The notes beneath the pieces are model-generated. The model made no database searches, was not told the origin of the DNA, and saw only the letters and a program-made list of their open reading frames with translations. From the NCBI GenBank assembly GCA_017631705.1, contig JAGBSU010000111.1, positions 1-9,292 of the forward strand: a stretch of 9,292 nucleotides of DNA. Direction: 5' to 3'. This DNA is from Clostridia bacterium. Lineage in GTDB: Bacteria > Bacillota > Clostridia > Oscillospirales > Acutalibacteraceae. Shown piece after piece: positions 1 through 7,095 of the stretch; positions within the stretch are counted from its first letter, which is position 1, and each line of letters opens with the position of its first letter. Position numbers and translations under genes: made by a program.

Positions 1-2
1 AA

Positions 3-3000
3 AACGAACGCCGCTTGCTTAAAGAATTCGGTCCGGTACTGTCACAACGCGTGCAAGTGCTCAGTTTCACCCACATGGCACAAACCGTGTTTCGGGATAT
101 CGGCGGTCTTGTCGGCAAAACCATGGACACCACTTTATCATTACTATTGATGAGTCAAGCACTTTACACGGTTGCGGACAAGCTTTCCGTCTACCGCCAC
201 CATGCCGAAAGTGCCGATTATTTAAAGGAATTGCTTTCTTTTTTAGCCGAATGCAAGCAAGGAGGGCTCTCCCCTCATCTCTTGGAAGAAACCGCCTTGT
301 CATTGCCCGAAGGAACTTTGCGAGAAAAGTTACAGGAAACCGCACTCATTTTCACCGCCTATGAAGCGTTGACGGCGCAATCTCACCTCACTGACCCGTT
401 GGATACGCTAACCGTGCTGGCACGGCGATTGCCGGAATGTCATTTGTTTGACGGTGCTTATGTGTTTGTCGATGCTTTTGATGGCTTTACACAGCAGGAA
501 TTAGCGGTGTTGGAACAACTGCTCACACGTGCGGCTGCTGTTACCGTCGCTTTATGTACCGAAGAAATATCCGACCGAGGCGGCTTGGGTGTTTTTTCAC
601 AGGTCACCCACACCGCTGTTCGTTTACGGGAAGCCGCGTATAAAAACCATGTCACGGTGGCTACACCGCGTGTTTTTACGGAAAATCTCCGCACCGCATC
701 CAAAGCGTTACAAGTGTTGGAGAAGGGTTGTTTTGCACCGGTTATGACACCGTATACCGATACCGCCTACGAGGTATGCATTACGGCCTGTGCCGACCGC
801 GGCGAGGAATGCCGCTATGCCGCTACACAAATTCGGAAATCCTTGCGTGAAAACGGTGGGCATTGCCGTGATTTTACCGTAGTGGCACGAAACAGCAGCG
901 AGTACCGCGATTTATTGCAAGCGGCTTTACAACGAGAAGGACTTGCCTGCATCATGGATATGCGTGAGCCGGTGCTGACACAGCCGTTGATTGTGCTGGT
1001 AGAATCGGCACTTTCGGTCATTCGAAACGGTTGGGACAGCGGCGATGTGTTGCGGCTTGTAAAAACCGGTTTGCTCGGCTTTTCCGCCGTTTCGTCTTCG
1101 ATGCTTGAAAATTATGTGTTTACTTGGAACATTCACGGCAAACAATGGTGCGTACCGTTTGAAAACCATCCCGACGGTTTATCCGGTGTTACCGACAGCA
1201 CCAGCCTGCGCCGTTTAGCCTATTTGAATCGTTTGCGCCATCGTTTGGTGGCACCGCTATTACGGTTTGGGGAACGGTTAGCATCACCGTGTACCGGTCG
1301 TGAGTTTGCCCAGGCGGTTTGGCAATTATTGACCGATTGGCATGTTGCACGATTAGTACGCTTTCAAGCCGCACGGTTAGCGGCAGACGGCGAGCGAGTG
1401 TTATCGGAGAATCAATCTCGTTTGTGGGAGTATTTGGTGGCCTTGCTCGACAAGTTTGCGTTCGCGCTGACCGAAAAAACACTTTCGGTTTCACGCTTGG
1501 CGGATCTGTTCCATTTGGCGGTTGCCTCCGACGATTTGGGCAATATCCCCTCTGCGTTAGACGGTGTGGTATTCGGCACAGCAGACCGTATACGGTATAC
1601 CGCACCGAAAACCGTGATTATTTTGGGGGCTAACGAAGGGGTTTTCCCTGCCTATCCACCGACCGGCGGTATCATCACCGGCCACGAACGCCGCTTGCTC
1701 AGCGAGGCAGGACTGCCGATTGCCAACGATGCCGACACCCGTGCGATAGAAGAACGCTTTTATGCGTACGCGGCGATTGCCGCCCCCTCACAGCGTTTAA
1801 TTGTAACCTATGCCCAAAAGGTGAACAACGAATCACAACAACCATCGTCGTTGGTGGAAACCATTTGCCGCGTATTACCGAACCACCATGTCGGCTCACC
1901 GCAGAGTGAGGTGTCGGAATCGGTAAACGATGCGTTTTATCATTTGACAACATTGTGGAACGACAACTCCCCCACCGCCTCCGCGTATCGGAAGGTGTTT
2001 GACACCTTGCCCGAGTATGCCGAGCGGTTGGATGCTATGCGCCAAACGCAACATGCATTTGCTTTTAAAGAGCCGCAAACGGCACGGCGGTTGTTTGGGG
2101 AAAATTTGCGTCTTTCGCCGAGTCAGGTGGATACCTTCCATCAATGTCGGTTTTCGTATTTTTGCAAGTACGGTTTACGGGCAAAGCCACGCAAGCCTGC
2201 CGAATTGGATGCCGCTACTGCCGGTACGCTGGTGCATTATGTGATGCAAGAGCTATTGCCGAGGTATGTGAAAAACGGTATAGCGACCTATACCGAAGAA
2301 ATGGTAAAAGCCGATACCGAACAAACGGTGGAACGGTATGTCGAACAACAATTGAGCGGTACTGCCGAAAAAGACAGTCGGTTTGAGAATTTGCTTTTGC
2401 AATTATCCTCTTTATGCACACAACTTTTGTGGCGCGTGGTCTGTGAATTTAAGCACAGCCGTTTTGTACCGGTGGATTTTGAATTAGAGATTGGCTACGA
2501 TGGAGATATTCCGTCGTGGGTAATCAAAGCAGAGGACGGTACCACGATACAAGTAGGCGGCAAGGTAGACCGTGTGGACACCTTGGAAAAAGACGGCAAA
2601 ACGTATATTCGTATCGTCGATTATAAAACCGGCAAAAAGACATTTGATATGGCAGAGGCTCTTGCAGGCATCAACTTACAAATGCTGATTTACCTGTTTT
2701 CGATTTGCCAAAACGGTGGGAACCGTTACCACACACCTACACCTGCCGGTGTGTTGTATCTGCCTGCAAAACTACCGACCATTCGCGTGGAACGTAGGAC
2801 AGCGCCGTGTGATATGGAACGAGAACGGTTAAAAACCATGAAAACGAACGGTGTGTTGTTAGCACAACCGGAAATTTTAGAAGCCATGGAAAACGGTAAC
2901 GAAGGCGTGTTTATTCCGGTATCGGTTAACAAGGACGGTTCGTTGTCTAAAACCTCGTCGGTAGCAACCGCCGAACAATTCGGTTGGATTGAAAAACATA

Positions 3001-3206
3001 TTCAAAAGGTATTGTCGGAGATGGCGGTTCATCTCCACGAAGGGGATATTGAGGCGGTACCGCTTGCAACATCTGACGACGTTTGCCGGTATTGCGATTT
3101 TCACGATATTTGCGGTCATGAATCGGAAGATGCTTCGCGCGAATTTACGAGCAAGAGTTTGCAAGAAGCGCTGAATGATTTGCGTCCCGCAAGTGAGGAG
3201 GTGTGA
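3..3206 (+). CDS. addB: ATP-dependent helicase/nuclease subunit AddB, 5'-truncated by the window edge
   Basis: AddB is the partner of AddA in the helicase-nuclease that processes double-strand DNA breaks for RecA loading. The visible frame gives 1067 residues and starts mid-protein: the first residues (NERRLLKEFGPVLSQRVQVL) match the region after the N-terminal nucleotide-binding loop, so roughly the first 50 residues, including the Walker A motif, lie upstream. The helicase-like core contains ILGANEGVFPAYPP near 1636-1660. The C-terminal RecB-family nuclease shows GGKVDRVD (near 2563) and VDYKTG (2616-2633), followed by the expected Gln/Tyr pair in QMLIYLF. Four cysteines fit the AddB 4Fe-4S cluster: one in FHQCRFSYFC (codon 2145) and a C-x2-C-x5-C set (codons 3084, 3093, 3111). 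The order and spacing resemble Bacillus subtilis AddB. The frame has no internal stop and addA follows after four bases. The family call is secure; only the true start cannot be seen. Confidence 0.95.
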   Translation, partial: NERRLLKEFGPVLSQRVQVLSFTHMAQTVFRDIGGLVGKTMDTTLSLLLMSQALYTVADKLSVYRHHAESADYLKELLSFLAECKQGGLSPHLLEETALSLPEGTLREKLQETALIFTAYEALTAQSHLTDPLDTLTVLARRLPECHLFDGAYVFVDAFDGFTQQELAVLEQLLTRAAAVTVALCTEEISDRGGLGVFSQVTHTAVRLREAAYKNHVTVATPRVFTENLRTASKALQVLEKGCFAPVMTPYTDTAYEVCITACADRGEECRYAATQIRKSLRENGGHCRDFTVVARNSSEYRDLLQAALQREGLACIMDMREPVLTQPLIVLVESALSVIRNGWDSGDVLRLVKTGLLGFSAVSSSMLENYVFTWNIHGKQWCVPFENHPDGLSGVTDSTSLRRLAYLNRLRHRLVAPLLRFGERLASPCTGREFAQAVWQLLTDWHVARLVRFQAARLAADGERVLSENQSRLWEYLVALLDKFAFALTEKTLSVSRLADLFHLAVASDDLGNIPSALDGVVFGTADRIRYTAPKTVIILGANEGVFPAYPPTGGIITGHERRLLSEAGLPIANDADTRAIEERFYAYAAIAAPSQRLIVTYAQKVNNESQQPSSLVETICRVLPNHHVGSPQSEVSESVNDAFYHLTTLWNDNSPTASAYRKVFDTLPEYAERLDAMRQTQHAFAFKEPQTARRLFGENLRLSPSQVDTFHQCRFSYFCKYGLRAKPRKPAELDAATAGTLVHYVMQELLPRYVKNGIATYTEEMVKADTEQTVERYVEQQLSGTAEKDSRFENLLLQLSSLCTQLLWRVVCEFKHSRFVPVDFELEIGYDGDIPSWVIKAEDGTTIQVGGKVDRVDTLEKDGKTYIRIVDYKTGKKTFDMAEALAGINLQMLIYLFSICQNGGNRYHTPTPAGVLYLPAKLPTIRVERRTAPCDMERERLKTMKTNGVLLAQPEILEAMENGNEGVFIPVSVNKDGSLSKTSSVATAEQFGWIEKHIQKVLSEMAVHLHEGDIEAVPLATSDDVCRYCDFHDICGHESEDASREFTSKSLQEALNDLRPASEEV
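3196..3201 (+). promoter_or_regulatory. Ribosome binding site of addA
   Basis: AGGAGG sits inside the last codons of addB, nine bases before the GTG at 3211. It supports that GTG as the addA start over anything further upstream in the same frame, and suggests that addA translation is coupled to addB termination at 3204-3206. Confidence 0.8.
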
Positions 3207-3210
3207 CGCT

Positions 3211-6200
3211 GTGGCTGAAAAAACATGGACCAAACAACAACGGCAATGTATTGATGCACACGGCGGCACCTTATTGGTTTCGGCTGCCGCCGGTTCGGGA
3301 AAAACCTCGGTGCTGATTGAACGCATTGCAACACGCGTGACCGACAGCGAACACCCGATAGACATTGACAAGTTGTTGGTGGTGACCTTTACCAAAGCCG
3401 CCGCCGCGGAAATGAAGCAACGGCTTTCGAGCAAGTTTGCCGATTTGCTCGCCGAAAATCCTAACGATTTAAGGCTACAACATCAACAGATTTTGTTACC
3501 GCATGCTTCTATTTGCACCGTGGATAGTTTTTGTGCGTCGCTGATTCGTGAAAACTTCCACAAACTCGGTATTTCGCCGCAGTTTAAAGTGGCGGAACAA
3601 CAGCAATTACTGTTATTGCAAAAACAAGCGCTAACTGCCGCTTTGGACGAGTTTTATGAGCAAAAGCACCCCGATTTTCTGGAACTGACCGCCATGCTGA
3701 CCAACGGCAAAAACGACAGCAAACTTGCCGCCAGCGTGGAAAAAATTTATCAGTTTATTCAGTCGCACCCCGACCCGAAAGCGTGGCTTAGAAGCACGTC
3801 TTCTTTTTACGATGGTACGACCGCTTTGTTCGACACGCCATGGGGGAAACTGCTGTTTGAGCAAGCATGGTCGGGTGTTACCAATGCCGTCGCACTTTAT
3901 AAAAAAGCATTGGCTGTTGCCGAAAGCGAAGCTGACCTTGCCGAAAAGTATTATCCTTCGCTGGCGGCAGATTATCAAGCCGCCTTGCAGTTGGAAGAAC
4001 GATTGAAAGACAAGGATTGGGACGGATTTTTTGAAGAGGTTGCCGCTTTTTCGTCTACTTCGTTTGGCAGGGTGACCAAATGTCAAAACGAGGCCGCCAA
4101 AAAGAAAACTGCCGCTTTGCGCGATGCCGCGTTTGATTGTATTAAACAACTCAAAACCATGCATTGCGGTACCGAACGGTTATGCCGACAGGATTTAGAG
4201 GCTACTCACCGTGCGGTGGAAATGCTGTATGCGATTGTGGCTCGGTTTTCGGACATTTTTGCAGAAAAAAAACGGCAACAAAACATAATGGATTTCAGCG
4301 ACATTGAGCATTATGCATTGCAACTGCTCACTGACGTTGACGAAAACGGTAACCGTGTCCCCACCGCGGCGGCACGGGAGTTATCCGAACGCTATGAAGA
4401 AATTTTGGTAGACGAATACCAAGATACCAATGCCGTGCAAGATGCGTTGTTTTGTGCGTTATCACGCGATGAAAGTAATCTCTTTTTTGTGGGTGACGTC
4501 AAACAAAGTATTTACGGATTTCGGCAAGCGATGCCGGAATTGTTTGTGGGACGGCGCGACCGTTATGCCACCTTTACCGGTGAAAATTATCCTGCCACCA
4601 TTACGCTGGGGAACAATTTCCGCAGCCGAAACGAAGTGACCGATGCGGTAAACTGTATCTTCCGACAGTTATTGGGTGAACGCATCGGCGGTATTCGGTA
4701 CGATAAAACGGAGGAACTGATTCCCAGCGCCGTTTACCCGAAAGCCGATGGGTTTACATCGGAATTGTTATTGGCAGACAGCACCTCGTACGAGGATGCC
4801 AACGACGATACGGTGGAAGCCATGATGATTGCCGACCGCATTGCCGAAATGGTGGGCGTTTTGCCTATCACACTCAAAGACGGAACAACACGCCCCCTTC
4901 GATACGGTGATTGCTGTATTTTGTTGCGCAGTTATGCCGACCATGCCGGCACTTTCCGTACGGTGTTGGAAAGTCGCGGTATTTCCGCTGTGGCGCAAAC
5001 CGATGCCGGATTCTTTGGAACAGCGGAAATTCGGTTAGCGATTTCGCTACTGCGCTGCATTGATAATCCATTGCAGGATATTCCGCTGACGGCTGTGTTA
5101 TTATCACCGCTTTTTCATTTTACGCCCGACGATTTGGCGCACATTCGCTTGTGCCGCAAAGGGGCTTTGTATAGCGCTTTGAACGCGGCACGTCATGGGG
5201 ACAATGCCATACTCGCTAAAAAGTGCGAGCATTTTTTTGAAACGCTCACGCATTACCGTACCTTGGCAACCACGCTGACCGTGGACCGTCTTGTACGACG
5301 TATTTATGAGGAAACTTCGTTGCCGGAAATGTTGGGGGCACGCAAAAACGGACAGCGTCGCCGTGAAAATCTGCGTCTGCTTCACGAACAGTGTGCGCGT
5401 TTTGAGCAAAACGGCTTCCGCGGATTATCGGCGTTTATTCGTTACGTTGACCGCTTGCAAGCGCAAGGGGCGGATTTGCCTGCTGCTTCTTTGAATGCAG
5501 GCGAGGAAAACGCGGTTTCGATTCTCTCGGTTCACGGGTCCAAGGGGTTGGAGTTCCCCGTGGTGTTTCTGGCAGGGTTGCATCAATCGTTCAGCCAAAA
5601 AAGTTTGCAGGAAGATTTACTGCTGCACCCATCGCTTGGTGCCGGTATGAAACGGCGTGACCCCAAAACCTTTAATGTATACAAAACGTTGCCGCACCAA
5701 GGTGTAATGCTGGCATTACGCAATCATGAGCGTGCCGAGGAATTGCGTGTGTTATACGTAGCATTGACACGTGCCAAAGAAAAGTTATGTTTAGTAATGG
5801 CAAGCAAGCATTTAAAGAGAAAGATACAAAGCATTGCCGAAAAACTCGAACACGAACGTGCGATGCCCACTCAAGCGGTGTTGGGGGCTTCCTCAATGGG
5901 CGAATGGATACTTTCGGCATTGTTACGGCTTCCTGCCTCGACAGCGTTGCGTGCATTGCCGGAGATAGATGCCGTGCCGTTGATTGAGGATGATACGGTT
6001 TGGGATATTCGATTTCTCTCGCCTACCGAGAGTGAAACGGCGGAAGAAACTGCCGAAAAGCAAGCAGCAGCGGACGAAGATTTGGTACGGCAAATTAAAG
6101 AAAATCTCGCTTTTTCGTATCCCCACGAAGAACTGACTCACATACCTGCCAAATTAGCGGCATCGGACATCAACAAAAAAGCGACAGATACCCGTTTTAT

Positions 6201-6714
6201 CGCCACGGCAAGGCCCTCTTTTATGAGTGGGTTTGGGTTAACCCCTGCCGAACGCGGTACGGCTATGCATGCGTTTATGCAGTTTGCGGATTACACGGCT
6301 GCCGCCGTTTCCGTCACAGCAGAAATTGACCGTTTGACCGAGTGTGCATTTCTTTCGGCAGAAGAGGCAGAATCCTTGAATGTCGCACGACTGCAAGCGT
6401 TTTTTGACAGCGAGTTGTATGGCAGAATGAAACGGGCCTTACGTTGTTTTCGCGAGTATCATTTCACCTTTTGCCAATCTCCCGATGCCGAAGCAACGGT
6501 GGTACAGGGAATTGCCGACTGCGTGTTTGAAGAGGACGACGGTTTGGTGGTAGTGGATTACAAAACTGACCGCGTACAAACGCCTGCCGTGCTTGTCGAG
6601 CGATACGCTCCGCAGTTGGAAGTTTACAAACAGGCGTTGCAAACGATTTTTGAAAAACCGGTCAAAGAATGTCTTCTCTATTCGTTCGCGTTACAATTGA
6701 CTATTAAAGTATAA
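3211..6714 (+). CDS. addA: ATP-dependent helicase/nuclease subunit AddA
   Basis: AddA is the motor and nuclease subunit of the AddAB break-resection complex: a 3'-5' superfamily 1 helicase with a C-terminal RecB-type nuclease. The protein has 1167 residues, close to the usual 1200-1250. Motifs appear in order: Q-motif WTKQQ (6-10), Walker A AAAGSGKT (25-32), VVTFTKAAAAEM (motif Ia), Walker B DEYQD (401-405), VGDVKQSIYGFRQ (427-439), NFRSR (469-473), SVHGSKGLEFPVVF (motif V, about 773-786) and RVLYVALTRAKEKL (motif VI, 846-859). The nuclease has ERGTAMHAF with His 1020, GIADCVFEEDDG, VVDYKT with Asp 1116 and Lys 1118, and a downstream Q-x3-Y. All catalytic residues are present, so both activities should be intact. 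The GTG start follows an AGGAGG by nine bases and lies four bases after addB. No frameshift or truncation is seen. Typical addB-addA order. Confidence 0.97.
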   Translation: MAEKTWTKQQRQCIDAHGGTLLVSAAAGSGKTSVLIERIATRVTDSEHPIDIDKLLVVTFTKAAAAEMKQRLSSKFADLLAENPNDLRLQHQQILLPHASICTVDSFCASLIRENFHKLGISPQFKVAEQQQLLLLQKQALTAALDEFYEQKHPDFLELTAMLTNGKNDSKLAASVEKIYQFIQSHPDPKAWLRSTSSFYDGTTALFDTPWGKLLFEQAWSGVTNAVALYKKALAVAESEADLAEKYYPSLAADYQAALQLEERLKDKDWDGFFEEVAAFSSTSFGRVTKCQNEAAKKKTAALRDAAFDCIKQLKTMHCGTERLCRQDLEATHRAVEMLYAIVARFSDIFAEKKRQQNIMDFSDIEHYALQLLTDVDENGNRVPTAAARELSERYEEILVDEYQDTNAVQDALFCALSRDESNLFFVGDVKQSIYGFRQAMPELFVGRRDRYATFTGENYPATITLGNNFRSRNEVTDAVNCIFRQLLGERIGGIRYDKTEELIPSAVYPKADGFTSELLLADSTSYEDANDDTVEAMMIADRIAEMVGVLPITLKDGTTRPLRYGDCCILLRSYADHAGTFRTVLESRGISAVAQTDAGFFGTAEIRLAISLLRCIDNPLQDIPLTAVLLSPLFHFTPDDLAHIRLCRKGALYSALNAARHGDNAILAKKCEHFFETLTHYRTLATTLTVDRLVRRIYEETSLPEMLGARKNGQRRRENLRLLHEQCARFEQNGFRGLSAFIRYVDRLQAQGADLPAASLNAGEENAVSILSVHGSKGLEFPVVFLAGLHQSFSQKSLQEDLLLHPSLGAGMKRRDPKTFNVYKTLPHQGVMLALRNHERAEELRVLYVALTRAKEKLCLVMASKHLKRKIQSIAEKLEHERAMPTQAVLGASSMGEWILSALLRLPASTALRALPEIDAVPLIEDDTVWDIRFLSPTESETAEETAEKQAAADEDLVRQIKENLAFSYPHEELTHIPAKLAASDINKKATDTRFIATARPSFMSGFGLTPAERGTAMHAFMQFADYTAAAVSVTAEIDRLTECAFLSAEEAESLNVARLQAFFDSELYGRMKRALRCFREYHFTFCQSPDAEATVVQGIADCVFEEDDGLVVVDYKTDRVQTPAVLVERYAPQLEVYKQALQTIFEKPVKECLLYSFALQLTIKV

Positions 6715-6726
6715 AAGACGCCCCGT

Positions 6727-6756
6727 TGAGGCACCCTCCGTAAGGAAGGTGCCTCA
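6727..6756 (+). repeat. Long stem-loop with GTAA tetraloop just after addA
   Basis: TGAGGCACC (6727-6735) pairs perfectly with GGTGCCTCA (6748-6756). After one C-A mismatch the stem continues as TCC/GGA and closes on GTAA (6740-6743), a GNRA-type loop in RNA. It begins 12 bases after the addA stop. The downstream bases (GTTATATTC) are only weakly T-rich, so it is a poor intrinsic terminator on its own. It could protect the mRNA 3' end or be one more dispersed palindrome. A smaller hairpin, TCGCC-TATC-GGCGA (6764-6777), follows directly. Confidence 0.65.
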
Positions 6757-6842
6757 GTTATATTCGCCTATCGGCGAGTGATATTGCTTTGCCGGTAAGA
6801 TGCTCGACTTTTTCTCGGCTTCCTCTGACGAGGGAGCAAGCT

Positions 6843-6884
6843 GACTGAGGGAGAGATAACGAAAGACTACCCCTCAGTCTTTTT
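6843..6884 (+). terminator. Probable intrinsic terminator of the addBA transcript
   Basis: GACTGAGGG (6843-6851) and CCCTCAGTC (6871-6879) form a perfect nine-base-pair stem with a 19-base loop, and TTTTT (6880-6884) follows immediately. That is the layout of a factor-independent terminator on the plus strand, 128 bases after the addA stop. The stem is made by the facing arms of two inverted repeat units, so the termination function may be a by-product of repeat insertion. The long loop and the short T run make its efficiency uncertain. Confidence 0.55.
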
Positions 6885-6891
6885 GCTTCGC

Positions 6892-6920
6892 AAAAATCCA
6901 GCTCCCCTGACAAGGGGAGC
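6892..6920 (-). terminator. Possible intrinsic terminator of the ger operon
   Basis: Read on the minus strand, GCTCCCC-TTGTCA-GGGGAGC (6920-6901) is a GC-rich seven-base-pair hairpin followed by TGGATTTTT (6900-6892). This fits a weak factor-independent terminator for transcripts coming from gerC, whose stop is about 175 bases upstream. The T run starts four bases after the stem, which is not ideal. Confidence 0.4.
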
Positions 6921-6928
6921 CACCGCTG

Positions 6929-6953
6929 CGGCGGGAGTAAACCCCCGCTCTAC
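6929..6953 (-). repeat. 25-base palindromic module, copy 1 of 3
   Basis: On the minus strand this reads GTAG-AGCGG at its start and CCGCCG at its end. It is identical over all 25 bases to the copy at 7027-7051. Its ends are complementary, giving a hairpin centred on TT. Confidence 0.75.
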
Positions 6954-6980
6954 AAATACGCATAAATCCCGTTCGTTATC

Positions 6981-7005
6981 GTAGGGCGGTGCCTTGGTGC
7001 CGCCG
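6981..7005 (+). repeat. 25-base palindromic module, copy 2 of 3 (opposite strand, diverged)
   Basis: This plus-strand unit has the same length and the same ends (GTAG.GCGG and CCGCCG) as the two minus-strand copies and matches them at 18 of 25 positions by eye. GGCGGTGC (6985-6992) pairs with GTGCCGCC (6997-7004) around CTTG. Several of its differences from the other copies keep the pairing. Confidence 0.65.
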
Positions 7006-7026
7006 CATTTAATATTCAACCGAGAA

Positions 7027-7051
7027 CGGCGGGAGTAAACCCCCGCTCTAC
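7027..7051 (-). repeat. 25-base palindromic module, copy 3 of 3
   Basis: Exact match to the 25 bases at 6929-6953, in the same orientation, 73 bases further along; the following bases (AAATA versus GAATA) are also nearly the same. It lies 44 bases beyond the gerC stop. Confidence 0.75.
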
Positions 7052-7095
7052 GAATAAACCTTTGATTGCACAAGAATCCATTAAAGCGGTGTTCT

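Larger units (their letters stand above)
6818..6920. repeat. Two inverted copies of a hairpin-plus-arm repeat unit
   Basis: The left unit is a hairpin GCTTCCTC-TGAC-GAGGGAGC (6818-6837, one T-G wobble) followed by the arm GACTGAGGG (6843-6851). The right unit is the mirror image: arm CCCTCAGTC (6871-6879), a short hairpin TTTTTGC-TTC-GCAAAAA (6880-6896), then the hairpin GCTCCCC-TGACAA-GGGGAGC (6901-6920). The arms are exact reverse complements, and both terminal hairpins share the TGAC loop start, so the units look like diverged copies of one element inserted head to head. From memory, similar palindromes are common between genes in gut Clostridia; that recollection is not verified here. No coding capacity. 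Confidence 0.6.

Noticed and set aside
15..17. TTG at 15 as the start of addB.
   Set aside because: The frame stays open to the window edge and the protein begins mid-domain without the N-terminal nucleotide-binding loop, so the gene is cut by the edge.
4..1699. A 16-base exact match between 4-19 and 1684-1699, both inside addB and encoding ERRLL-like residues in the same frame.
   Set aside because: It is short, in phase with a normal AddB sequence at both places, and the surrounding bases do not match. Chance plus shared codon use is enough to explain it.
3175..3210. A longer addA starting near 3175 inside addB.
   Set aside because: The extra residues show no AddA similarity, and the GTG at 3211 has an AGGAGG nine bases upstream and starts just before the conserved WTKQQ motif.
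2877..3434. A 185-codon minus-strand open frame across the addB-addA junction.
   Set aside because: Lies opposite strongly conserved coding sequence, including the addB cysteine cluster and the addA Walker A motif; the translation resembles no family.
3631..4164. A 177-codon minus-strand open frame within addA.
   Set aside because: Antisense shadow of a confident gene with no recognisable product.
6929..7051. Repeats resembling a minimal CRISPR array.
   Set aside because: Only three modules, of alternating orientation, diverged in the middle, with unequal spacers of 27 and 21 bases and no cas genes; palindromic dispersed elements fit better.
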